Assembly: GCF_023555495.1 (NCBI RefSeq)
Contig: NZ_JALCZO010000001.1
Location: 682,001 to 746,000 of the forward strand
Length of the DNA: 64,000 nucleotides
Direction of reading: 5' to 3'
From: Polaribacter sp. Z022
GTDB taxonomy: Bacteria; Bacteroidota; Bacteroidia; Flavobacteriales; Flavobacteriaceae
The stretch's first letter is position 1. The number at the start of each line of letters is the position of its first letter. The notes beneath the pieces were generated by a model that worked only from the letters and a program-made list of their open reading frames with translations, was not told where the DNA came from and ran no database searches. Positions 27,690 through 37,300 of this stretch are shown here, piece by piece. Position numbers and translations under genes: made by a program.

Positions 27690-27780
27690 CCTTTATACTG
27701 AAAGCATTCAGTATTAAAGTCGTGCTTTCCACTATATCTTTTTTCATTCTTCAAAAAGGATGCCGTTTTAATCACTAACA
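27690..27780 (-). repeat. Second copy of the GGCATCC intergenic repeat
   Basis: On the minus strand it reads ATTAAAACGGCATCCTTTTT, GAAGAATGAAAAAAGATATA, then GTGGAAAGC. These are the same blocks, in the same order, as the element at 21736-21851, but without the insert found there. A short inverted repeat TACTGA...TCAGTA (27695-27712) adjoins it. It sits between divergent genes. Confidence 0.6.
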
Positions 27781-27862
27781 CAGCCACATTTATCTACTAA
27801 AGTTTTTAAGAACCATTTTTGTACTTATTTATTATCGTATTTTTACAAAAAATTAAACAATA

Positions 27863-28246
27863 ATGGCAACTTTTGCATTAGACCATATTGCAATTTCTGT
27901 AACAGATGTAGATGCTTCAGTTGCATTTTATAAAAAGGTTTTAAAACTTAAAGAAATAGAAAACACTGCATCAAATTCTAAAACTAGATGGATGAGATTA
28001 GGAGATAACAAGCAATTACATTTAATTCCTCGTCCAGATTTTGAAGTTATTACAAATAAAGCTGTACACTTTGCACTTTCTACTAACGATTTAGATGCTT
28101 TTTTAAAGCATTTAACAGAATTAGAAATAGAATATTCAGATTGGAAAGGCACACCAAACAAAGATTATGTAAGAAAAGATGGTGTAAATCAGTTTTATTT
28201 TCAAGATCCAAATGGTTATTGGATTGAAATTAACAATGCAGTTTAA
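27863..28246 (+). CDS. VOC family (glyoxalase-like) protein
   Basis: Small vicinal-oxygen-chelate protein of 127 residues with two beta-alpha-beta-beta-beta units. Metal-ligand positions are plausible: His in FALDHIAIS near residue 8, His in KAVHFALS near residue 69, and Glu in GYWIEINN near residue 121. It lacks the extended insert of glyoxalase I, so lactoylglutathione lyase activity is not assured. It precedes folB by 19 bp in the same direction. A TTG-N16-TATTTTTA promoter-like pair is present at 27819-27845. Confidence 0.85.
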   Translation: MATFALDHIAISVTDVDASVAFYKKVLKLKEIENTASNSKTRWMRLGDNKQLHLIPRPDFEVITNKAVHFALSTNDLDAFLKHLTELEIEYSDWKGTPNKDYVRKDGVNQFYFQDPNGYWIEINNAV

Positions 28247-28265
28247 TTAAATTTAAAAAATAAAA

Positions 28266-28622
28266 ATGGGTGTAATTCAAGTAAATAATATTAGACTATT
28301 TACAAATCATGGGTGTTTAGATGAAGAAGCTAAAATTGGTTCTGAGTACAGAGTAGATGTAGAGGTAAAAGCAGATTTAAAAAAATCGGCAAAGTCAGAT
28401 AAGTTAGCAGATACTGTAGATTACGTTCATTTAAATCATATTGTAAAAGAAGAAATGGCCATTCGTTCTGAGTTATTAGAAGAAGTAGCACAACGTATTT
28501 TAGATCGTTTTTTTAAAGAAATTCCAATGATAAAAAAAGCCAAAGTTGCTGTTGCAAAAATTAATCCACCAATAGGTGGAAATGTAGCAGAAGTAGTAAT
28601 TATTCTTACAAAAAAGCGATAA
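28266..28622 (+). CDS. folB: Dihydroneopterin aldolase
   Basis: Folate-pathway enzyme that splits dihydroneopterin to hydroxymethyl-dihydropterin and glycolaldehyde. The 118-residue product is full length. It starts MGVIQVNNIRLFTNHGCLDEE with the family GxxxEE segment, then DTVDYVHLNHIV, a Glu-rich helix LLEEVAQRILDRF and KAKVAVAKINPPIGG near the end. Tandem with the VOC gene and followed by tRNA-Cys. Confidence 0.95.
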   Translation: MGVIQVNNIRLFTNHGCLDEEAKIGSEYRVDVEVKADLKKSAKSDKLADTVDYVHLNHIVKEEMAIRSELLEEVAQRILDRFFKEIPMIKKAKVAVAKINPPIGGNVAEVVIILTKKR

Positions 28623-28683
28623 AGTTAAAAAAGGCTTGCAGAAATTGTAAATTTACTTAAATTTGCAGTCCTTAATACAATAA

Positions 28684-28754
28684 GGTGTCGTGGCCGAGTG
28701 GCTAGGCAGTGGTCTGCAACACCATCTACAGCGGTTCGAATCCGCTCGACACCT
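28684..28754 (+). tRNA. tRNA-Cys (anticodon GCA)
   Basis: Cloverleaf read by eye: acceptor stem GGTGTCG / CGACACC, D-arm with GCCGAGTGGCTAGGC, anticodon loop CTGCAAC with GCA, T-loop TTCGAAT on a five-pair stem AGCGG / CCGCT, and U as discriminator base, which is the normal identity base for Cys. CCA is not encoded. It lies 61 bp after folB, and a terminator follows immediately. Confidence 0.97.
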
Positions 28755-28755
28755 C

Positions 28756-28789
28756 AAAAAGTCTCAATAATAAATTGAGACTTTTTTTT
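28756..28789 (+). terminator. Rho-independent terminator after tRNA-Cys
   Basis: AAAAAGTCTCAAT pairs with ATTGAGACTTTTT and runs into more T residues. Confidence 0.85.
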
Positions 28790-28887
28790 CTTTAAAAAAT
28801 AAAATAGGATAAAAATATCTTTTTTTCTTATTTATGATATTTGTCATGTTTCAAACTATTTGATGAAACTATTTTTGTTATATCTTT

Positions 28888-29511
28888 ATGAGAACCAATT
28901 GGTGTAACAATTATAATTTGAAAAAAATATTTAACATATTACCAGAAGAAGCTAAATGGAGAAAGACGGCTTTATTTTTTATTGCCGTAATTATTGGTTT
29001 AGGTTTATTTATGGCTAAAGAGTCTAAAGTAATCTCTTATTTGTCAGATGATCCTCAGGCATGTGTAAATTGTCATGTTATGACACCTGTTTATAATAGT
29101 TGGATGCATAGTTCTCACAGAGAATGGGCTAAATGTAATGATTGTCATGTGCCACATGATAATGTGTTTAACAAATACTATTTTAAAGCAAAGGATGGTT
29201 TATATCACGCATCCGTGTTTACAGCTAGAGCTGAACCAGATGTGATAGAAATGAAAGAAGCTTCTCAGAAAGTTGTTCAAGATAACTGTATTAGATGTCA
29301 TGTGCAGCAAGTTACGCAAACTAAATATGATGGTTTTTTAGAGGGGCATAAAGAGAGTAGAACAACAAGAAAATGTTGGAGTTGTCATAAACAAGTTCCT
29401 CATGGTAATATTCATGGATTAATGACAATTAAATTTAATGTTGCTCCATTACCAACAGATCAAGAAGAAGTTGTAATTCCTTCTTGGTTAGCAGATAAAG
29501 TTAAAAAATAA
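28888..29511 (+). CDS. nrfH: Cytochrome c nitrite reductase small subunit (NrfH)
   Basis: Membrane tetrahaem quinol dehydrogenase that passes electrons from menaquinol to NrfA. One N-terminal helix (TALFFIAVIIGLGLFMA) anchors it. Four CxxCH haem motifs are seen: CVNCH, CNDCH, CIRCH and CWSCH, the NrfH/NirT complement. The ATG at 28888 adds ten residues with a stray Cys. A TTG at 28918 (MKKIFNIL) is an alternative that fits the usual family N-terminus better, so the start is uncertain. nrfA follows after 11 bp. Confidence 0.94.
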   Translation: MRTNWCNNYNLKKIFNILPEEAKWRKTALFFIAVIIGLGLFMAKESKVISYLSDDPQACVNCHVMTPVYNSWMHSSHREWAKCNDCHVPHDNVFNKYYFKAKDGLYHASVFTARAEPDVIEMKEASQKVVQDNCIRCHVQQVTQTKYDGFLEGHKESRTTRKCWSCHKQVPHGNIHGLMTIKFNVAPLPTDQEEVVIPSWLADKVKK

Positions 29512-29522
29512 ATTTATTAAAG

Positions 29523-31022
29523 ATGAAAAATAAAGTACTATTTGTTATAACAATTTTAGTGGTATTTTTACTAGGCTTATTAGCTTCAAGTATTGTAAAT
29601 AGAAAAACTGAAGCAAAGTATAAGTATGTTCCTCAGGTTAATATTTCTGAAAATGAACCAAGAAATGAAGTTTGGGGAGAAAATTTTCCTTTAGAATATC
29701 AATCTTCATTACAAACATTAGATACTACTTTTTCTTCGTTTCAAGGAGGTTCTGCTATGCGTGATGTTTTAGAAGAAGATCCTAATTTAGTAATTCTATT
29801 TGCTGGTTATGGTTTTTCTAAAGATTATAATCAAGGTAGAGGTCATGCATATGCTATAGAAGATATTCAAAATTCTTTAAGAACTGGTGGACCAAAAGGT
29901 AAAGGTGATGGGCCAATGCCTGCAACTTGTTGGACATGTAAAAGTCCTGATGTTCCTAGATTAATGAACGAGCATGGTGTAACTGAATTTTATTCTGGAA
30001 AATGGGCTGATAAAGGATCTGAAGTTGTAAATAATATTGGTTGTGCAGATTGTCATAATCCTAAGACTATGAAATTACAAATTTCTAGACCTGCTCTTGT
30101 AGAAGCTTTTGATTCTATGGGTAAAGATATAAACAAAGCAACTCATAATGAAATGAGATCTTTAGTGTGTGCTCAATGTCATGTTGAATATTATTTTGAT
30201 AAGAAATTGCCAGGTAAAGAAGGAGTTCCATATTTAAAATTCCCTTGGAAAAATGGAATGACAGTAGAAGCTATGGAAGAATATTATGATAATTTAGAGT
30301 TTAAAGATTGGACTCATAAAATTAGTAAAGCTCCAATGTTAAAAGCACAACACCCTGGTTATGAAACATTTTTAACAGGAGTTCATGCAGATAGAGGCGT
30401 TTCTTGTGCAGATTGTCATATGCCTTATAAGAGTGAGGGAGGTCAGAAATTTACAGATCATCACATTCAATCTCCTTTAAATAATACTTCTAATGCTTGT
30501 CAAGTTTGTCATAGAGAAGATTCTAAAAAGTTAATTGCTAACGTATATGAAAGACAAAATAAAGCGAAAGAAAATAGATTAAAATTAGAAGACTTATTAG
30601 TTAGAGCTCATTTAGAAGCAAAAAAATGTTGGGATTTAGGAGCAACAGATGCACAAATGAAAGATATTTTGTTAGATATTAGACATGCTCAATGGAGATG
30701 GGATTATTCTGCTGCTGCACATGGTGCTTCTTTTCACTCTCCTGTAGAAACTGCTAGAGTAATTGGAGGAGGTTTAGTAAAAGCACAAGATGCTCGTTTA
30801 AAATTAGCTAGATTATTGGCTACATTAGGACATAACAAACCTGTTATAATGCCAGATATTTCTACAAAAGAATTAGCACAGAAATACATTGGTTTAGATA
30901 TTAAGAAGTTAGAGAAAGAAAAGGCAGAATTTAAGAAAAATTTATTGCCAAAATGGTTAGAAGACGCTAAAAAAAGAGAAGATAAAATGGAGGTTAAAAC
31001 AACTTCATCTATAGAAAAATAA
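29523..31022 (+). CDS. nrfA: Ammonia-forming cytochrome c nitrite reductase (NrfA)
   Basis: Periplasmic pentahaem enzyme reducing nitrite to ammonium with six electrons. After a signal/anchor helix (VLFVITILVVFLLGLLAS) five haem sites are visible: the catalytic CWTCK with Lys as haem ligand, then CADCH, CAQCH, CADCH and CQVCH. CxxCK is the diagnostic NrfA site. Other active-site blocks are MRSLVCAQCHVEYYF and a late HGASFHSPVE. It is the second gene of the nrfHA pair and is followed by a terminator-like hairpin and then ccsBA, which would supply covalent haem attachment. Confidence 0.97.
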   Translation: MKNKVLFVITILVVFLLGLLASSIVNRKTEAKYKYVPQVNISENEPRNEVWGENFPLEYQSSLQTLDTTFSSFQGGSAMRDVLEEDPNLVILFAGYGFSKDYNQGRGHAYAIEDIQNSLRTGGPKGKGDGPMPATCWTCKSPDVPRLMNEHGVTEFYSGKWADKGSEVVNNIGCADCHNPKTMKLQISRPALVEAFDSMGKDINKATHNEMRSLVCAQCHVEYYFDKKLPGKEGVPYLKFPWKNGMTVEAMEEYYDNLEFKDWTHKISKAPMLKAQHPGYETFLTGVHADRGVSCADCHMPYKSEGGQKFTDHHIQSPLNNTSNACQVCHREDSKKLIANVYERQNKAKENRLKLEDLLVRAHLEAKKCWDLGATDAQMKDILLDIRHAQWRWDYSAAAHGASFHSPVETARVIGGGLVKAQDARLKLARLLATLGHNKPVIMPDISTKELAQKYIGLDIKKLEKEKAEFKKNLLPKWLEDAKKREDKMEVKTTSSIEK

Positions 31023-31040
31023 TAAGTTAGAATTAAAAAT

Positions 31041-31076
31041 AAAAGATACCTTTTTTTATAGAAAGGTATCTTTTTT
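31041..31076 (+). terminator. Terminator-like hairpin between nrfA and ccsBA
   Basis: AAAAGATACCTTT pairs with AAAGGTATCTTTT, with a T-run after it. It may partly uncouple ccsBA from nrfHA. Confidence 0.75.
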
Positions 31077-31094
31077 ATTAATACCAATTACCAA

Positions 31095-34000
31095 ATGAAA
31101 AGAATAATTAAAATATTTTCATCTTCTACATTAGCAGTATTATTATTGCTTGTTTTTGGATTTTCGATGGCAATAGCAACGTTTATAGAAAATGATTTTG
31201 GAACAGCAACTGCATGGAAAGTAATATACGATGCTTGGTGGTTTGAAATGGTAATGTTAGGTTTAGGTCTTAGTTTTATATTTAATACTTTTAAATATAA
31301 CCTTTGGACATTTAAAAAATGGGCAATTTTATTATTTCATATTTCATTTATAATTATTTTAATTGGAGCTAGTATAACTCGTTATTCATCTTATGGAGGA
31401 ATTATGAGAATTAGAGAAGGGGCATCATCTAATGTAATAATATCAAGTAATAAATATTTGCATATTCATTTATCTGATGGAGAAAAAACCAAATCTATTA
31501 GTAAACAAATAAGTTTTTCACCAATAAGCGATAATTACTTTAGTATAGAAGAAGAATTTAATAATATTCCTGTAAAAGTTTCTTATAATAACTTTATTGC
31601 AGATGCAGTTCCAGAAATTGTAGAAGATGATAAAAACGGAAAAGCTATTATTCAAATGGTGGTATCTGCAGGAAGTGGAAGAGAAACTGTATTCTTAGAA
31701 AAAGGAGAAGTTGAAGCTATTGGTGCTCATCAACACAAAGTTGGTTTTGAAGCTGAAGAAGAAGGCATAATCAACATTACTGAAAAAGATGGGGTTTTTA
31801 AGATTTTATCTCCAAGAAACTTAAGCTCTTTTGTAATGGCAACAGAAAAAGCTGGAACAATTTTAAAAGATAGTCTACATGATTTTCAATTAAGAACTTT
31901 ATATAGAGATGGAGATGCTTCTTTTGTGCCTTTATCATATCATCCAAAAGGAAAAATTGATTTGGTTTCTGGAGCAGAGAAAGTAAAAGATAATGATGAG
32001 TTAAAAGATGATGCTTTAGTTGTAGATGTTTCTATCAATGGAGAGGTTAAAGAATCTACAATTCTTTATAGAGATGGATTTATACCAACAGAACATAAAT
32101 TAGATTTTAATGCTATTAAAGTTTCAATTTCTTATGGATCAAAGGCAATACAAACGCCATTTTCAATTCATTTAGATGATTTTCAATTAGAGCGTTATCC
32201 AGGTTCAACAAGTCCATCTGCTTATGCAAGTGAAGTACAAGTTATAGACAATGGAGAGCGTTTTTTACATAGAATTTTCATGAATAATGTACTAGATTAT
32301 AAAGGATATCGTTTTTTTCAGGCAAGTTATGATACAGATGAATTAGGTACAGTGTTAGCCGTAAATCATGATGCTTTAGGTACAAATGTTACTTATTTAG
32401 GATATTTATTAATGATAATTGGTATGTTTTTTACCTTATTTGGTAAAGCTTCTCGTTTTACTTTAATTAATAAAAAATTAAAAAAATTGAAAGAAAAAAC
32501 AACAATGTTAGTGTTGTTGTTATTAATGATTTCTGGAACTGCTTTTTCGCAAAAAAAGAACCCTGATATTAATATTCAAACCATAAAACAACAAACTGTA
32601 GATGTTCAACATTCAGAATTGTTTGGGCGTTTAATGGTGCAAGATTTAGATGGAAGAATTAAACCATTAAATACATTAGCTTCAGAGTTTTTAAGAAAAC
32701 TAACAGGTAAACCATATTTTAAATATGTAAAAGATGGAGAAAGTGCTAGGTTAGATGCTAATCAAACTTTTTTAGCAATGCAATCTGCAGCTAATGTTTG
32801 GCAATACATTCCGTTAATTAAAATTGATAAGAAAAAGGGAGGAGAATTATTTTCTGAATTAAAAATTAGCGAAAATAATATGATTTCTTTTATTGATTTA
32901 TTAGATGAAAAAGGAGATTATAGGTTAGGAAAAGTTGTTGAATCTGCAAATAAAAAGAAACCAGCAGAAAGAAGTGAATTAGATAAAGAAGTTTTAAAAG
33001 TTGATGAAAGATTTAATATTTTGTTTAATGTTTTTTCTGGAAATTACTTAAAAATATTTCCTAATAGTAATGATGAAAATAACAAGTGGCATAGTCATTC
33101 TCATCATTTTGAAGATTTCCCTAAAGATGATGGCGATTTTGCTAAAACTATAATTCCTATTTATTTTAAAGATGTAAATGAAAAAAAATGGGTAGCAGCA
33201 AGTGAAAAATTAGAGTATATTAAAAAGTTTCAAGATGTTTTAGGAAAAGAAATTATACCAAACAGACAAAGAATAGAAGCAGAATTGTGGTACAATCAAT
33301 TAAACTTAAATTTTTGGTTGTTTCAAGTGTTTTTTGTTCTAGGTTTAATTCTTTTAATATTGTCTTTAATTAAGATATTTACAAAAACAAAGCTTACAGA
33401 ATTTGTTTGGAATTCAATAATCATTTTAACCTTAATAAGTTTTTTATTCTTTACAGGGAATATTATTTTAAGATGGTATGTTTCTCAACATGCACCTTGG
33501 AGTAATGGTTATGAAATGTTGGTTTTTGTAGCTTGGGTATTATTACTTTGTGGATTATTAACATTTAGAAAATCAGATTTTTCTTTACCACTATCTACTC
33601 TGTTTTCAGGCGCACTTTTATTTGTAAGTTATTTAGATTGGTTAAGTCCAGAAATTACCAATTTAATGCCTGTTTTAAAGTCTTTTTGGTTAAAAGTTCA
33701 TGTGGCAACAATTGTTAGTAGTTATGCACCTTTAGCTTTATCTGCAATTTTAGGTTTTATGGCATTGTTATTAATGATTTTTAAAACTAAAAACACCAAA
33801 AAAGTTATAGATATAAGAATTAAAGAACTTACTTATATCAACGAAATTTCTATGACAATAGGGTTGTTTGTTTTAACAATTGGTACTTTCTTAGGAGGTG
33901 TTTGGGCAAATGAATCTTGGGGGCGTTATTGGGCTTGGGATCCAAAAGAAACTTGGGCTTTAATTAGTATTATTGTTTATACAATTGTTTTACACTTACG

Positions 34001-34226
34001 CTTAATACCTGCTTTAAAAGGAAATTATATTTTAAATATGGTAAGTGTTTTTGCTTTTGGATCTATTATTATGACCTCTTTTGGAGTAAATTATTATTTA
34101 TCAGGATTGCATAGTTATGCAGCAGGAGACCCAGTTCCAATTCCAACATTTATTTATGTTTTAACGGCTATTGTAATTATTATTTCTGTTATTGCTTATT
34201 ATAGAAATAAGAGATTTAAAAAATAA
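31095..34226 (+). CDS. ccsBA: Fused cytochrome c biogenesis protein CcsBA (ResB-ResC, system II)
   Basis: Inner-membrane haem exporter and ligase of system II, attaching haem to CxxCH proteins in the periplasm. The 1043-residue product fuses a ResB-like half (starting STLAVLLLLVFGFSMAIATF, several helices and a large periplasmic region) to a CcsA half with many helices. The WWD haem-binding segment WGRYWAWDPKETW is near residue 940, flanked by conserved His (HVATIVSSYAPL, SGLHSYAAGDP). A second signal-like segment near residue 475 marks the join. The place directly after nrfHA suggests a role in loading the nine haems of that complex. It may be one of more than one haem ligase in the genome. 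Confidence 0.94.
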   Translation: MKRIIKIFSSSTLAVLLLLVFGFSMAIATFIENDFGTATAWKVIYDAWWFEMVMLGLGLSFIFNTFKYNLWTFKKWAILLFHISFIIILIGASITRYSSYGGIMRIREGASSNVIISSNKYLHIHLSDGEKTKSISKQISFSPISDNYFSIEEEFNNIPVKVSYNNFIADAVPEIVEDDKNGKAIIQMVVSAGSGRETVFLEKGEVEAIGAHQHKVGFEAEEEGIINITEKDGVFKILSPRNLSSFVMATEKAGTILKDSLHDFQLRTLYRDGDASFVPLSYHPKGKIDLVSGAEKVKDNDELKDDALVVDVSINGEVKESTILYRDGFIPTEHKLDFNAIKVSISYGSKAIQTPFSIHLDDFQLERYPGSTSPSAYASEVQVIDNGERFLHRIFMNNVLDYKGYRFFQASYDTDELGTVLAVNHDALGTNVTYLGYLLMIIGMFFTLFGKASRFTLINKKLKKLKEKTTMLVLLLLMISGTAFSQKKNPDINIQTIKQQTVDVQHSELFGRLMVQDLDGRIKPLNTLASEFLRKLTGKPYFKYVKDGESARLDANQTFLAMQSAANVWQYIPLIKIDKKKGGELFSELKISENNMISFIDLLDEKGDYRLGKVVESANKKKPAERSELDKEVLKVDERFNILFNVFSGNYLKIFPNSNDENNKWHSHSHHFEDFPKDDGDFAKTIIPIYFKDVNEKKWVAASEKLEYIKKFQDVLGKEIIPNRQRIEAELWYNQLNLNFWLFQVFFVLGLILLILSLIKIFTKTKLTEFVWNSIIILTLISFLFFTGNIILRWYVSQHAPWSNGYEMLVFVAWVLLLCGLLTFRKSDFSLPLSTLFSGALLFVSYLDWLSPEITNLMPVLKSFWLKVHVATIVSSYAPLALSAILGFMALLLMIFKTKNTKKVIDIRIKELTYINEISMTIGLFVLTIGTFLGGVWANESWGRYWAWDPKETWALISIIVYTIVLHLRLIPALKGNYILNMVSVFAFGSIIMTSFGVNYYLSGLHSYAAGDPVPIPTFIYVLTAIVIIISVIAYYRNKRFKK

Positions 34227-34242
34227 AGAGCACTTGTTTTTA

Positions 34243-34281
34243 TAGTTTTTTACGAATTCTAAACATTTAGTTACGAATTCT
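34243..34281. repeat. Paired ACGAATTCT motif with 21-bp spacing, upstream of the A2M operon
   Basis: TTACGAATTCTA occurs at 34250-34261 and again at 34270-34281, in direct orientation 20-21 bp apart. The 21-bp block TAGTTTTTTACG-AATTCTAAA at 34243-34263 recurs identically at 60719-60739, again with a related second copy 21 bp on. It may be an operator or a dispersed repeat. Confidence 0.5.
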
Positions 34282-34312
34282 ATATTGATTAATTTAATGG
34301 TAATTAAATCGT

Positions 34313-34320
34313 TAAATTTG
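34313..34320 (+). promoter_or_regulatory. -7 element TAAATTTG upstream of the A2M operon
   Basis: TAAATTTG matches TAnnTTTG; the nearest TTG upstream is 25 bp away (34285), longer than ideal. A transcript starting about 6 bp later would exclude the GTG at 34325 and supports the ATG at 34346. Confidence 0.4.
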
Positions 34321-34345
34321 AGTTGTGAACTTAAATAGCGCAACT

Positions 34346-37300
34346 ATGAAAACAAAATACCTTTTTTCTGCTCTTGTAATTTTTTTATTAATTTCTTCTT
34401 GTAAAAAAGAGGTTGTTAAAACAGACAATATATACAAGTTTAAAGAATATGTAAGTTATACAAGTTCTGGTATTGTATCAATCCAAGAAAAAATAAGAAT
34501 AAATCTTGCAAAAGAAGTTAAAGGTTGGGAAGCTAATCAAGAAATTTCTGCGGATATTTTATCAATAAAACCATTTGTAAACGGAAAGATAAAAACAGTA
34601 AATAAACATGCATTTATGTTTATTCCTGATGAAGATTTAGATTCGGATACAGAATATACAGTTTCAATAAAACTGAATGAAATTTATAAAGAAATTCCCG
34701 AAAATTTTAAAAATTATACTTTTCAATTTAAAACAATAACACCAAATTTTAGGATTCAAACAGCATCTTTACAATCGTATTCTAAAGAATTTCAATATTT
34801 AGAAGGTGTTGTAAAATCTGCAGATGTAATTTCTTTAGAAAACGCTAAAAAACTTATAGAAGCTAATCAAAAAGGAGTTAAAAAAAATATTGTTTGGAAC
34901 GAATCCTATGATAAAGGAAAAGTTTTTGAATTTAAAATTGATAGTATTCAACGTTTTATAGAAGATACAAAACTTAAAGTTTCTTGGTATGGAAAAGCTA
35001 TAAAAGCTGAAGCTAAAGGTGAAAATGAAATTATAATTCCAGGTAAAAATAATTTTAAGGTTGTTAGTTTAGAAGTAAAAAACACAAATGAACAATACAT
35101 TTCAATCAACTTTTCAGATGCGCTTAAAAAACAACAAAATTTTGATGGGTTGGTTGCCATTCAAAATGTAAAAAAACCAAGATTTATTGTAAATGGAAAT
35201 GAATTAAAGGTTTTTTCAGAAAACAAATTTCAGGGTAATATTTTAGTTTCTGTTTTTCAAGGAATTAAAAACTCAGATGATTTTAAATTGAAAACATCAT
35301 TTAAAGAAACTGTAACTTTTGAACAGAAAAAACCACAAATTAGAGCAATTAGTAGCGGAACTATTTTGCCAAACTCTAAAGATTTAAAATTCAATTTTGA
35401 AGCAATAAATGTTAAAGAAGTAGATGTTAGAATTATAAAAATTTATGAAGATAATGTGCTGCAATTTCTTCAAGAAAATAACATTAACAGTAATAATAGT
35501 TATGCTATTAAAAGGGTTGGACGTAGAGTTGCTAAAGAAACCATTACACTTATTAAAAATACAGAAAACAATACTCAAAAGTGGAAAGCATATAGTATTG
35601 ATATTTCTAAAATGGTAGCAACAGAACCTGGAGCAATTTATAGAGTTGAGTTAAGTTTTAATAAAAAACAGACTTTATATAATTGTTCACAAGGAAATTT
35701 TGCATCTAAAAACACAGACAATTTAGAAGATTACCAAAGTTTTAATGAAGTTGAAGACGAAGATACAAGAGAAGAAATGTATTGGGATAATAAATTATAT
35801 AGTTATAAAAATTATAGATATAATTGGCGCGAAAGAGAAAACCCTTGTCATGATGCTTATTATTATGAAAACAGAATGGTTGCTCAAAATTTATTGGCAT
35901 CTAACCTTGGTGTAATTGCAAAAAAAGGGAATAATAATGAGTATTTCTTTGCTGTAACTAACATTATAAATACCAATGTAGAAGTAGGTGCAAGTATAAA
36001 ACTATTTAATTTTCAGCAAAACGAAATTGCTTCTGGTGTTACAAATTCAGAAGGAATTGTTACTATTAATTCAGCTAAAGAAGCTGCATTTGCAATTATT
36101 TCTAAAGGAAAGAATGCTGCTTATATTAAATTGTTTGATGGTAATTCTTTGTCATTAAGTAAGTTTGATGTTTCTGGGAGCAAAACTCAAAAAGGTTTAA
36201 AAGGATATATTTATGGAGAACGTGGTGTTTGGAGACCTGGAGATGAAATGTATTTAACTTTTTTGTTGAATGATGCAGATAATAAATTGCCAAAAAATCA
36301 TCCAATAAAATTGGAAGTTACAGATCCAAGTGGAAAATTGGTGTATAAAAAAGTAACATCAGAAAATCTTAACAACTTCTACAAGTTTACCGTTAAAACT
36401 ACAACCGAATTTAAAACAGGAAACTATTCTGCTAAAATTTCTGTTGGTGGAGCAAAGTTTTATAAAAATTTAAAAGTTGAAACAGTAAAACCTAATCGTT
36501 TAAAAATTAAGGTAGATTTTAATGATAAAATTCTTACAAGTAAAAAACCTATTAATGGAGTTTTAGATGTAAAATGGTTGCATGGTACACCTGCAAAGAA
36601 TTTAAAAGCAGAAATAAAAGCTAAAGTTTCAGTCACTAATTACGGGTTTAAAAATTACAAGAATTATATTTTTTCAGATCTATCAAGAAAATTTTCTTCA
36701 GAAGAAATAAACATTTTTGAAGGTAAATTAGATAAAAATGGAATGGCAAAAATCAATAGTAAATTAACTATTGGTAAAAATGCCCCAGGTATGTTAAATG
36801 TTCAGTTTTTGGTAAGAGCATTTGAAAACGGAGGAGATTTTTCAATAGATGCTTTTTCAAAAAAATACGCACCTTTTAATTCTTTTGTAGGTTTAAAATC
36901 GCCAAAAGGAAATAGATATGGATCTTTTTTTACAGATGAAAATCAAACATTTTCTGTTGTTTCTGTTGATGAAAATGGAAATCCTAAATCTAATAGAGAA
37001 TTAGAAGTTGAAGTATATCAAATTCAATGGCGTTGGTGGTGGAGTTCCTCATCAGATAATTTATCTAGGTATACTTCTAGTAGTTACCATAACAAATATA
37101 AAACCATAAAAGTTAATACAAATTCTAAAGGAAAAGGGAGTTTTAAATTAAATATTCCAGAGAATGATAGAGGTCGTTTTTTAATTAGAGTATTAGATAA
37201 AAAAAGTGGTCATGCAACTGGAAGAACAGCTTATTTTTATAAAAATTGGTGGCAAAATGCTACTTCTGGAGACAAAGATGCTGCAAAAATGTTGGTTTTT

